Under the pieces are notes generated by a model. It made no database searches and was not told the DNA's origin. It was given only the letters and a program-made list of their open reading frames with translations. From contig NW_026604420.1 of assembly GCF_024763615.1 (NCBI RefSeq), forward strand, positions 248,001 to 312,000: a stretch of DNA of 64,000 bases, given 5' to 3'. Positions 23,601 through 36,033 of the stretch are shown piece after piece. The first letter of the stretch is position 1. Every line of letters starts with the position of its first letter. This DNA is from Phlebotomus papatasi (lineage: Eukaryota; Arthropoda; Insecta; Diptera; Psychodidae). A program made the translations under genes and the position numbers.

Positions 23601-23833
23601 ATACTTCAAATAATTCTACCAATCAATTAATATCATTAGTTGAATTATTTTCTTGGAAAAATTCCCACAAAAATCATCATGATCCCACCCTTGGGAGTTT
23701 TTTTTAATTTTTTAAAAATGCCAAAATCTGCTCTAGAAACCGCAATTCTTAAAATTTCTCAATGAAAATCACATTAGAATACTTCAAATAATTCTACCAA
23801 TCAATTAATATCATTAGTTGAATTTTTTTCTTG

Positions 23834-26800
23834 GAAAAATTCCCACCAAAAATCATCATGATCCCACCCTTGGGAGTTTTTTTTTAATTTTTTAAAAATG
23901 ACAAAATCTGCTCTAAAAACCGCAATTCTTAAAATTTCTCAATGAAAATCACATTAGAATACTTCAAATAATTCTATCAATCAATTAATATCATTAGTTG
24001 AATTATTTTCTTGGAAAAATTCCCACAAAAATCATCATGATCCCACCCTTGGGAGTTTTTTTTTTTAATTTTTAAAAATGCCAAAATCTGCTCTAGAAAC
24101 CGCAATTCTTAAAATTTCTCAATGAAAATCACATTAGAATACTTCAAATAATTCTACCAATCAATTAATATCATTAGTTGAATTTTTTTCTTGGAAAAAT
24201 TCCCACCAAAACTCATCATGATCCCACCCTTGGGAGTTTTTTAATTTTTTAAAAATGCCAAAATCTGCTCTAAAAACCGCAATTCTTAAAATTTCTCAAT
24301 GAAAATCACATTAGAATACTTCAAATAATTCTATCAATCAATTAATATCATTAGTTGAATTATTTTCTTGGAAAAATTCCCACAAAAATCATCATGATCC
24401 CACCCTTGGGAGTTTTTTTTTTAATTTTTAAAAATGCCAAAATCTGCTCTAGAAACCGCAATTCTTAAAATTTCTCAATGAAAATCACATTAGAATACTT
24501 CAAATAATTCTATCAATCAATTAATATCATTAGTTGAATTATTTTCTTGGAAAAATTCCCACAAAAATCATCATGATCCCACCCTTGGGAGTTTTTTTTT
24601 TAATTTTTAAAAATGCCAAAATCTGCTCTAGAAACCGCAATTCTTAAAATTTCTCAATGAAAATCACATTAGAATACTTCAAATAATTCTACCAATCAAT
24701 TAATATCATTAGTTGAATTATTTTCTTGGAAAAATTCCCACAAAAATCATCATGATCCCACCCTTGGGAGTTTTTTTTTAATTTTTTAAAAATGCCAAAA
24801 TCTGCTCTAGAAGCCGCAATTCTTAAAATTTCTCAATGAAAATCACATTAGAATACTTCATATAATTCTACCAATCAATTAATATCATTAGTTGAATTAT
24901 TTTCTTGGAAAAATTCCCACCAAAAATCATCATGACCCCACCCTTGGAAGGTTTTTTTTAATTTTTTAAAAATGACAAAATCTGCTCTAGAAACCGCAAT
25001 TCTTAAAATTTCTCAATGAAAATCACATTAGAATACTTCAAGTAATTCTACCAATCAATTAATATCATTAGTTGAATTTTTTTCTTGGAAAAATTCCCAC
25101 CAAAAATCATCATGATCCCACCCTTGGGAGTTTTTTTTTAATTTTTTAAAAATGCCAAAATCTGCTCTAGAAGCCGCAATTCTTAAAACTTCTCAATGAA
25201 AATCACCTTAGAATACTTCAAATAATTCTACCAATCAATTAATATCATTAGTTGAATTATTTTCTTGGAAAAATTCCCACAAAAATCATCATGATCCCAC
25301 CCTTGGGAGTTTTTTTTAATTTTTTAAAAATGCCAAAATCTGCTCTAAAAACCGCAATTCTTAAAATTTCTCAATGAAAATCACATTAGAATACTTCAAA
25401 TAATTCTACCAATCAATTAATATCATTAGTTGAATTATTTTCTTGGAAAAATTCCCACAAAAATCATCATGATCCCACCCTTGGGAGTTTTTTTTAATTT
25501 TTTAAAAATGCCAAAATCTGCTCTAGAAACCGCAATTCTTAAAATTTCTCAATGAAAATCACATTAGAATACTTCAAATAATTCTACCAATCAATTAATA
25601 TCATTAGTTGAATTTTTTTCTTGGAAAAATTCCCACCAAAAATCATCATGATCCCACCCTTGGGAGTTTTTTTTTTTAATTTTTTAAAAGTGCCAAAATC
25701 TGTTCTAGAAGCCGCAATTCTTAAAATTTCTCAATGAAAATCACATTAGAATACTTCAAATAATTCTACCAATCAATTAATATCATTAGTTGAATTTTTT
25801 TCTTGGAAAAATTCCCACCAAAACTCATCATGATCCCACCCTTGGGAGTTTTTTTTTAATTTTTTAAAAATGCCAAAATCTGCTCTAGAAACCGCAATTC
25901 TTAAAATTTCTCAATGAAAATCACATTAGAATACTTCAAATAATTCTACCAATCAATTAATATCATTAGTTGAATTATTTTCTTGGAAAAATTCCCACAA
26001 AAATCATCAAGATCCCACCCTTGGGAGTTTTTTTTTAATTTTTAAAAATGCCAAAATCTGCTCTAGAAACCGCAATTATTAAAATTTCTCAATGAAAATC
26101 ACATTAGAATACTTCAAATAATTCTACCAATCAATTAATATCATTAGTTGAACTTTTTTCTTGGAAAAATTCCCACAAAAATCATCATGATCCCACCCTT
26201 GGGAGTTTTTTTTAATTTTTTAAAAATGCCAAAATCTGCTCTAGAAGCCGCAATTCTTAAAATTTCTCAATGAAAATCACATTATAATACTTCAAATAAT
26301 TCTACCAATCAATTAATATCATTAGTTGAATTTTCTTCTTGGAAAAATTCCCACCAAAAATCATCATGATCCCACCCTTGTGAGTTTTTTAATTTTTTAA
26401 AAATGCCAAAATCTGCTCTAAAAACCGCAATTCTTAAAATTTCTCAATGAAAATCACATTAGAATACTTCAAATAATTCTATCAATCAATTAATATCATT
26501 AGTTGAATTATTTTCTTGGAAAAATTCCCACAAAAATCATCATGATCCCACCCTTGGGAGTTTCTTTTTTAATTTTTAAAAATGCCAAAATCTGCTCTAG
26601 AAACCGCAATTCTTAAAATTTCTCAATGAAAATCACATTAGAATACTTCAAATAATTCTACCAATCAATTAATATCATTAGTTGAATTTTTTTCTTGGAA
26701 AAATTCCCACAAAAATCATCATGATCCCACCCTTGGGAGTTTTTTTTAATTTTCTAAAAATGCCAAAATCTGCTCTAAAAACCGCAATTCTTAAAATTTC

Positions 26801-29038
26801 TCAATGAAAATCACATTAGAATACTTCAAATAATTCTACCAATCAATTAATATCATTAGTTGAATTATTTTCTTGGAAAAATTCCCACAAAAATCATCAT
26901 GATCCCACCCTTGGGAGTTTTTTTTTTAATTTTTTAAAAATGCCAAAATCTGCTCTAGAAACCGCAATTCTTAAAATTTCTCAATGAAAATCACATTAGA
27001 ATACTTCAAATAATTCTACCAATCAATTAATATCATTAGTTGAATTATTTTCTTGGAAAAATTCCCACCAAAAATCATCATGATCCCACCCTTGGGAGTT
27101 TTTTTTTTATTTTTTAAAAATGCCAAAATCTGTTCTAGAAGCCGCAATTCTTAAAATTTCTCAATGAAAATCACATTAGAATACTTCAAATAATTCTACC
27201 AATCAATTAATATCATTAGTTGAATTTTTTTCTTGGAAAAATTCCCACCAAAACTCATCATGATCCCACCCTTGGGAGTTTTTTTTTTTAATTTTTAAAA
27301 ATGCCAAAATCTGCTCTAGAAACCGCAATTCTTAAAATTTCTCAATGAAAATCACATTAGAATACTTCAAATAATTCTACCAATCAATTAATATCATTAG
27401 TTGAATTATTTTCTTGGAAAAATTCCCACAAAAATCATCATGATCCCACCCTTGGGAGTTTTTTTTTTAATTTTTTAAAAATGCCAAAATCTGCTCTAGA
27501 AACCGCAATTCTTAAAATTTCTCAATGAAAATCACATTAGAATACTTCAAATAATTCTACCAATCAATTAATATCATTAGTTGAATTTTTTTCTTGGAAA
27601 AATTCCCACCAAAACTCATCATGATCCCACCCTTGGGAGTTTTTTTTTTAATTTTTTAAAAATGCCAAAATCTGCTCTAGAAACCGCAATTCTTAAAATT
27701 TCTCAATGAAAATCACATTAGAATACTTCAGATAATTCTACCAATCAATTAATATCATTAGTTGAATTATTTTCTTAGAAAAATTCCCACCAACAATCAT
27801 CATGACCCCACCCTTGGAAGTTTTTTTTTTAATTTTTTAAAAATGCCAAAATCTGCTCTAGAAACCGCAATTCTTAAAATTTCTCAATGAAAATCACATT
27901 AGAATACTTCAAATAATTCTACCAATCAATTAATATCATTAGTTGAATTTTTTTCTTGGAAAAATTCCCACCAAAAATCATCATGATCCCACCCTTGGGA
28001 GTTTTTTTTTTAATTTTTTAAAAATGCCAAAATCTGCTCTAGAAGCCGCAATTCTTAAAACTTCTCAATGAAAATCACATTAGAATACTTCAAATAATTC
28101 TACCAATCAATTAATATCATTAGTTGAATTATTTTCTTGGAAAAATTCCCACAAAAATCATCATGATCCCACCCTTGGGAGTTTTTTTTAATTTTTTAAA
28201 AATGCCAAAATCTGCTCTAAAAACCGCAATTCTTAAAATTTCTCAATGAAAATCACATTAGAATACTTCAAATAATTCTACCAATCAATTAATATCATTA
28301 GTTGAATTATTTTCTTGGAAAAATTCCCACAAAAATCATCATGATCCCACCCTTGGGAGTTTTTTTTTAATTTTTTAAAAATGCCAAAATCTGCTCTAGA
28401 AACCGCAATTCTTAAAATTTCTCAATGAAAATCACATTAGAATACTTCAAATAATTCTACCAATCAATTAATATCATTAGTTGAATTATTTTCTTGGAAA
28501 AATTCCCACCAAAAATCATCATGATCCCACCCTTGGGAGTTTTTTTTTTTATTTTTTAAAAATGCCAAAATCTGTTCTAGAAGCCGCAATTCTTAAAATT
28601 TCTCAATGAAAATCACATTAGAATACTTCAAATAATTCTACCAATCAATTAATATCATTAGTTGAATTTTTTTCTTGGAAAAATTCCCACCAAAACTCAT
28701 CATGATCCCACCCTTGGGAGTTTTTTTTTTAATTTTTTAAAAATGCCAAAATCTGCTCTAGAAACCGCAATTCTTAAAATTTCTCAATGAAAATCACATT
28801 AGAATACTTCAAATAATTCTACCAATCAATTAATATCATTAGTTGAATTATTTTCTTGGAAAAATTCCCACAAAAATCATCAAGATCCCACCCTTGGGAG
28901 TTTTTTTTTTAATTTTTTAAAAATGCCAAAATCTGCTCTAGAAACCGCAATTCTTAAAATTTCTCAATGAAAATCACATTAGAATACTTCAAATAATTCT
29001 ACCAATCAATTAATATCATTAGTTGAATTATTTTCTTG
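23834..29038. repeat. Region III higher-order unit, copy 1 (~29 monomers, 5205 bp)
   Basis: Starts with a ccacc monomer carrying gacaaaatctg and aaaacc. Then, in order: catataattc (24859), gacccc/ggaagg (24934), caagtaatt (25039), aaaacttctc (25189), tgttctag (25701), caagatccc (26011), cattataatac (26280), ccttgtgag (26381), tgttctag (27132), cttagaaaaa (27774), aaaacttctc (28061), tgttctag (28573) and caagatccc (28882). The next gacaaaatctg monomer opens copy 2. Confidence 0.8.
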
Positions 29039-32000
29039 GAAAAATTCCCACCAAAAATCATCATGATCCCACCCTTGGGAGTTTTTTTTTAATTTTTTAA
29101 AAATGACAAAATCTGCTCTAAAAACCGCAATTCTTAAAATTTCTCAATGAAAATCACATTAGAATACTTCAAATAATTCTATCAATCAATTAATATCATT
29201 AGTTGAATTATTTTCTTGGAAAAATTCCCACAAAAATCATCATGATCCCACCCTTGGGAGTTTTTTTTTTTTAATTTTTAAAAATGCCAAAATCTGCTCT
29301 AGAAACCGCAATTCTTAAAATTTCTCAATGAAAATCACATTAGAATACTTCAAATAATTCTACCAATCAATTAATATCATTAGTTGAATTTTTTTCTTGG
29401 AAAAATTCCCACCAAAACTCATCATGATCCCACCCTTGGGAGTTTTTTAATTTTTTAAAAATGCCAAAATCTGCTCTAAAAACCGCAATTCTTAAAATTT
29501 CTCAATGAAAATCACATTAGAATACTTCAAATAATTCTATCAATCAATTAATATCATTAGTTGAATTATTTTCTTGGAAAAATTCCCACAAAAATCATCA
29601 TGATCCCACCCTTGGGAGTTTTTTTTTTAATTTTTAAAAATGCCAAAATCTGCTCTAGAAACCGCAATTCTTAAAATTTCTCAATGAAAATCACATTAGA
29701 ATACTTCAAATAATTCTATCAATCAATTAATATCATTAGTTGAATTTTTTTCTTGGAAAAATTCCCACCAAAACTCATCATGATCCCACCCTTGGGAGTT
29801 TTTTTTTTAATTTTTAAAAATGCCAAAATCTGCTCTAGAAACCGCAATTCTTAAAATTTCTCAATGAAAATCACATTAGAATACTTCAAATAATTCTATC
29901 AATCAATTAATATCATTAGTTGAATTATTTTCTTGGAAAAATTCCCACAAAAATCATCATGATCCCACCCTTGGGAGTTTTTTTTTTAATTTTTAAAAAT
30001 GCCAAAATCTGCTCTAGAAACCGCAATTCTTAAAATTTCTCAATGAAAATCACATTAGAATACTTCAAATAATTCTACCAATCAATTAATATCATTAGTT
30101 GAATTATTTTCTTGGAAAAATTCCCACAAAAATCATCATGATCCCACCCTTGGGAGTTTTTTTTTAATTTTTTAAAAATGCCAAAATCTGCTCTAGAAGC
30201 CGCAATTCTTAAAATTTCTCAATGAAAATCACATTAGAATACTTCATATAATTCTACCAATCAATTAATATCATTAGTTGAATTATTTTCTTGGAAAAAT
30301 TCCCACCAAAAATCATCATGACCCCACCCTTGGAAGGTTTTTTTTAATTTTTTAAAAATGACAAAATCTGCTCTAGAAACCGCAATTCTTAAAATTTCTC
30401 AATGAAAATCACATTAGAATACTTCAAGAAATTCTACCAATCAATTAATATCATTAGTTGAATTTTTTTCTTGGAAAAATTCCCACCAAAAATCATCATG
30501 ATCCCACCCTTGGGAGTTTTTTTTTAATTTTTTAAAAATGCCAAAATCTGCTCTAGAAGCCGCAATTCTTAAAACTTCTCAATGAAAATCACATTAGAAT
30601 ACTTCAAATAATTCTACCAATCAATTAATATCATTAGTTGAATTATTTTCTTGGAAAAATTCCCACAAAAATCATCATGATCCCACCCTTGGGAGTTTTT
30701 TTTAATTTTTTAAAAATGCCAAAATCTGCTCTAAAAACCGCAATTCTTAAAATTTCTCAATGAAAATCACATTAGAATACTTCAAATAATTCTACCAATC
30801 AATTAATATCATTAGTTGAATTATTTTCTTGGAAAAATTCCCACAAAAATCATCATGATCCCACCCTTGGGAGTTTTTTTTAATTTTTTAAAAATGCCAA
30901 AATCTGCTCTAGAAACCGCAATTCTTAAAATTTCTCAATGAAAATCACATTAGAATACTTCAAATAATTCTACCAATCAATTAATATCATTAGTTGAATT
31001 ATTTTCTTGGAAAAATTCCCACAAAAATCATCATGATCCCACCCTTGGGAGTTTTTTTTTAATTTTTTAAAAATGCCAAAATCTGCTCTAGAAACCGCAA
31101 TTCTTAAAATTTCTCAATGAAAATCACATTAGAATACTTCAAATAATTCTACCAATCAATTAATATCATTAGTTGAATTTTTTTCTTGGAAAAATTCCCA
31201 CCAAAAATCATCATGATCCCACCCTTGGGAGTTTTTTTTTTTAATTTTTTAAAAATGCCAAAATCTGTTCTAGAAGCCGCAATTCTTAAAATTTCTCAAT
31301 GAAAATCACATTAGAATACTTCAAATAATTCTACCAATCAATTAATATCATTAGTTGAATTTTTTTCTTGGAAAAATTCCCACCAAAACTCATCATGATC
31401 CCACCCTTGGGAGTTTTTTTTTAATTTTTTAAAAATGCCAAAATCTGCTCTAGAAACCGCAATTCTTAAAATTTCTCAATGAAAATCACATTAGAATACT
31501 TCAAATAATTCTACCAATCAATTAATATCATTAGTTGAATTATTTTCTTGGAAAAATTCCCACAAAAATCATCAAGATCCCACCCTTGGGAGTTTTTTTT
31601 TAATTTTTAAAAATGCCAAAATCTGCTCTAGAAACCGCAATTATTAAAATTTCTCAATGAAAATCACATTAGAATACTTCAAATAATTCTACCAATCAAT
31701 TAATATCATTAGTTGAATTTTTTTCTTGGAAAAATTCCCACCAAAAATCATCATGATCCCACCCTTGGGAGTTTTTTTTTTTAATTTTTTAAAAATGCCA
31801 AAATCTGTTCTAGAAGCCGCAATTCTTAAAATTTCTCAATGAAAATCACATTAGAATACTTCAAATAATTCTACCAATCAATTAATATCATTAGTTGAAT
31901 TTTTTTCTTGGAAAAATTCCCACCAAAACTCATCATGATCCCACCCTTGGGAGTTTTTTTTTAATTTTTTAAAAATGCCAAAATCTGCTCTAGAAACCGC

Positions 32001-35000
32001 AATTCTTAAAATTTCTCAATGAAAATCACATTAGAATACTTCAAATAATTCTACCAATCAATTAATATCATTAGTTGAATTATTTTCTTGGAAAAATTCC
32101 CACAAAAATCATCAAGATCCCACCCTTGGGAGTTTTTTTTTAATTTTTAAAAATGCCAAAATCTGCTCTAGAAACCGCAATTATTAAAATTTCTCAATGA
32201 AAATCACATTAGAATACTTCAAATAATTCTACCAATCAATTAATATCATTAGTTGAACTTTTTTCTTGGAAAAATTCCCACAAAAATCATCATGATCCCA
32301 CCCTTGGGAGTTTTTTTTAATTTTTTAAAAATGCCAAAATCTGCTCTAGAAGCCGCAATTCTTAAAATTTCTCAATGAAAATCACATTATAATACTTCAA
32401 ATAATTCTACCAATCAATTAATATCATTAGTTGAATTTTCTTCTTGGAAAAATTCCCACCAAAAATCATCATGATCCCACCCTTGTGAGTTTTTTAATTT
32501 TTTAAAAATGCCAAAATCTGCTCTAAAAACCGCAATTCTTAAAATTTCTCAATGAAAATCACATTAGAATACTTCAAATAATTCTATCAATCAATTAATA
32601 TCATTAGTTGAATTATTTTCTTGGAAAAATTCCCACAAAAATCATCATGATCCCACCCTTGGGAGTTTTTTTTTTTAATTTTTAAAAATGCCAAAATCTG
32701 CTCTAGAAACCGCAATTCTTAAAATTTCTCAATGAAAATCACATTAGAATACTTCAAATAATTCTACCAATCAATTAATATCATTAGTTGAATTTTTTTC
32801 TTGGAAAAATTCCCACAAAAATCATCATGATCCCACCCTTGGGAGTTTTTTTTAATTTTTTAAAAATGCCAAAATCTGCTCTAAAAACCGCAATTCTTAA
32901 AATTTCTCAATGAAAATCACATTAGAATACTTCAAATAATTCTACCAATCAATTAATATCATTAGTTGAATTATTTTCTTGGAAAAATTCCCACAAAAAT
33001 CATCATGATCCCACCCTTGGGAGTTTTTTTTTTAATTTTTTAAAAATGCCAAAATCTGCTCTAGAAACCGCAATTCCTAAAATTTCTCAATGAAAATCAC
33101 ATTAGAATACTTCAAATAATTCTACCAATCAATTAATATCATTAGTTGAATTATTTTCTTGGAAAAATTCCCACCAAAAATCATCATGATCCCACCCTTG
33201 GGAGTTTTTTTTTTTATTTTTTAAAAATGCCAAAATCTGTTCTAGAAGCCGCAATTCTTAAAATTTCTCAATGAAAATCACATTAGAATACTTCAAATAA
33301 TTCTACCAATCAATTAATATCATTAGTTGAATTTTTTTCTTGGAAAAATTCCCACCAAAACTTATCATGATCCCACCCTTGGGAGTTTTTTTTTTAATTT
33401 TTAAAAATGCCAAAATCTGCTCTAGAAACCGCAATTCTTAAAATTTCTCAATGAAAATCACATTAGAATACTTCAAATAATTCTACCAATCAATTAATAT
33501 CATTAGTTGAATTATTTTCTTGGAAAAATTCCCACAAAAATCATCAAGATCCCACCCTTGGGAGTTTTTTTTTTAATTTTTTAAAAATGCCAAAATCTGC
33601 TCTAGAAACCGCAATTCTTAAAATTTCTCAATGAAAATCACATTAGAATACTTCAAATAATTCTACCAATCAATTAATATCATTAGTTGAATTTTTTTCT
33701 TGGAAAAATTCCCACCAAAACTCATCATGATCCCACCCTTGGGAGTTTTTTTTTAATTTTTTAAAAATGCCAAAATCTGCTCTAGAAACCGCAATTCTTA
33801 AAATTTCTCAATGAAAATCACATTAGAATACTTCAGATAATTCTACCAATCAATTAATATCATTAGTTGAATTATTTTCTTAGAAAAATTCCCACCAACA
33901 ATCATCATGACCCCACCCTTGGAAGTTTTTTTTTTAATTTTTTAAAAATGCCAAAATCTGCTCTAGAAACCGCAATTCTTAAAATTTCTCAATGAAAATC
34001 ACATTAGAATACTTCAAATAATTCTACCAATCAATTAATATCATTAGTTGAATTTTTTTCTTGGAAAAATTCCCACCAAAAATCATCATGATTCCACCCT
34101 TGGGAGTTTTTTTTTAATTTTTTAAAAATGCCAAAATCTGCTCTAGAAGCCGCAATTCTTAAAACTTCTCAATGAAAATCACATTAGAATACTTCAAATA
34201 ATTCTACCAATCAATTAATATCATTAGTTGAATTATTTTCTTGGAAAAATTCCCACAAAAATCATCATGATCCCACCCTTGGGAGTTTTTTTTAATTTTT
34301 TAAAAATGCCAAAATCTGCTCTAAAAACCGCAATTCTTAAAATTTCTCAATGAAAATCACATTAGAATACTTCAAATAATTCTACCAATCAATTAATATC
34401 ATTAGTTGAATTATTTTCTTGGAAAAATTCCCACAAAAATCATCATGATCCCACCCTTGGGAGTTTTTTTTTAATTTTTTAAAAATGCCAAAATCTGCTC
34501 TAGAAACCGCAATTCTTAAAATTTCTCAATGAAAATCACATTAGAATACTTCAAATAATTCTACCAATCAATTAATATCATTAGTTGAATTATTTTCTTG
34601 GAAAAATTCCCACCAAAAATCATCATGATCCCACCCTTGGGAGTTTTTTTTTTTATTTTTTAAAAATGCCAAAATCTGTTATAGAAGCCGCAATTCTTAA
34701 AATTTCTCAATGAAAATCACATTAGAATACTTCAAATAATTCTACCAATCAATTAATATCATTAGTTGAATTTTTTTCTTGGAAAAATTCCCACCAAAAC
34801 TCATCATGATCCCACCCTTGGGAGTTTTTTTTTTAATTTTTTAAAAATGCCAAAATCTGCTCTAGAAACCGCAATTCTTAAAATTTCTCAATGAAAATCA
34901 CATTAGAATACTTCAAATAATTCTACCAATCAATTAATATCATTAGTTGAATTATTTTCTTGGAAAAATTCCCACAAAAATCATCAAGATCCCACCCTTG

Positions 35001-35142
35001 GGAGTTTTTTTTTTAATTTTTTAAAAATGCCAAAATCTGCTCTAGAAACCGCAATTCTTAAAATTTCTCAATGAAAATCACATTAGAATACTTCAAATAA
35101 TTCTACCAATCAATTAATATCATTAGTTGAATTTTTTTCTTG
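29039..35142. repeat. Region III higher-order unit, copy 2 (~34 monomers, 6104 bp)
   Basis: Same mark order as copy 1, but longer by about five monomers. One extra monomer lies near 29.58-29.94 kb, another near 31.0 kb, and three come from the 540-bp tandem duplication at 31.1-32.3 kb. In this copy caagtaatt reads caagaaatt (30425) and the last tgttctag reads tgttatag (34678). Confidence 0.8.
31104..32257. repeat. Tandem duplication of three monomers (540 bp)
   Basis: Bases 31104-31717 and 31644-32257 read as identical at an offset of exactly 540 bp, including all T-tract lengths and the tgttctag, aaactc, caagatcc and aattattaaa marks. Identity ends at a single base on each side (31103 c against 31643 a; 31718 t against 32258 c). 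In copy 1 of the higher-order unit this trio is present once (25.65-26.15 kb). Confidence 0.9.
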
Positions 35143-36033
35143 GAAAAATTCCCACCAAAAATCATCATGATCCCACCCTTGGGAGTTTTTTTTTAATTTT
35201 TTAAAAATGACAAAATCTGCTCTAAAAACCGCAATTCTTAAAATTTCTCAATGAAAATCACATTAGAATACTTCAAATAATTCTATCAATCAATTAATAT
35301 CATTAGTTGAATTATTTTCTTGGAAAAATTCCCACAAAAATCATCATGATCCCACCCTTGGGAGTTTTTTTTTTTAATTTTTAAAAATGCCAAAATCTGC
35401 TCTAGAAACCGCAATTCTTAAAATTTCTCAATGAAAATCACATTAGAATACTTCAAATAATTCTACCAATCAATTAATATCATTAGTTGAATTATTTTCT
35501 TGGAAAAATTCCCACAAAAATCATCAAGATCCCACCCTTGGGAGTTTTTTTTTTAATTTTTTAAAAATGCCAAAATCTGCTCTAGAAACCGCAATTCTTA
35601 AAATTTCTCAATGAAAATCACATTAGAATACTTCAAATAATTCTACCAATCAATTAATATCATTAGTTGAATTTTTTTCTTGGAAAAATTCCCACCAAAA
35701 ATCATCATGATCCCACCCTTGGGAGTTTTTTTTTAATTTTTTAAAAATGACAAAATCTGCTCTAAAAACCGCAATTCTTAAAATTTCTCAATGAAAATCA
35801 CATTAGAATACTTCAAATAATTCTATCAATCAATTAATATCATTAGTTGAATTATTTTCTTGGAAAAATTCCCACAAAAATCATCATGATCCCACCCTTG
35901 GGAGTTTTTTTTTTTAATTTTTAAAAATGCCAAAATCTGCTCTAGAAACCGCAATTCTTAAAATTTCTCAATGAAAATCACATTAGAATACTTCAAATAA
36001 TTCTACCAATCAATTAATATCATTAGTTGAATT
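34838..36033. repeat. Second, independent 540-bp tandem duplication
   Basis: Bases 34838-35493 and 35378-36033 read as identical at a 540-bp offset. The duplicated trio is caagatccc monomer, gacaaaatctg/aaaacc monomer, long-T-tract monomer, so it contains the mark that opens each higher-order unit (present at both 35209 and 35749). It straddles the boundary between unit copies 2 and 3. Confidence 0.9.

Larger units (their letters stand above)
10351..23833. repeat. Satellite region II: gatgcc / gaccccaccc module region
   Basis: From about 10351 the aaactc form and ccaattaattaat tails appear. The region is built around three copies of a module that begins with a gatgccaccc monomer and ends with two gaccccacccttggaagg monomers (12141, 18113, 20968). 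An extra gatgcc monomer at about 10528 lies 1613 bp (nine monomers) before the first copy. Region-I-type monomers lie between the first two copies. The end of the region (23.0-23.6 kb) is a pocket of monomers with private changes. Confidence 0.7.

Noticed and set aside
31104..36033. The perfect duplications as assembly artefacts
   Set aside because: Cannot be excluded from sequence alone, but the two 540-bp events have different contents, breakpoints differ by single bases from flanks, and similar copies of other sizes exist. Kept as findings with read-level checks.
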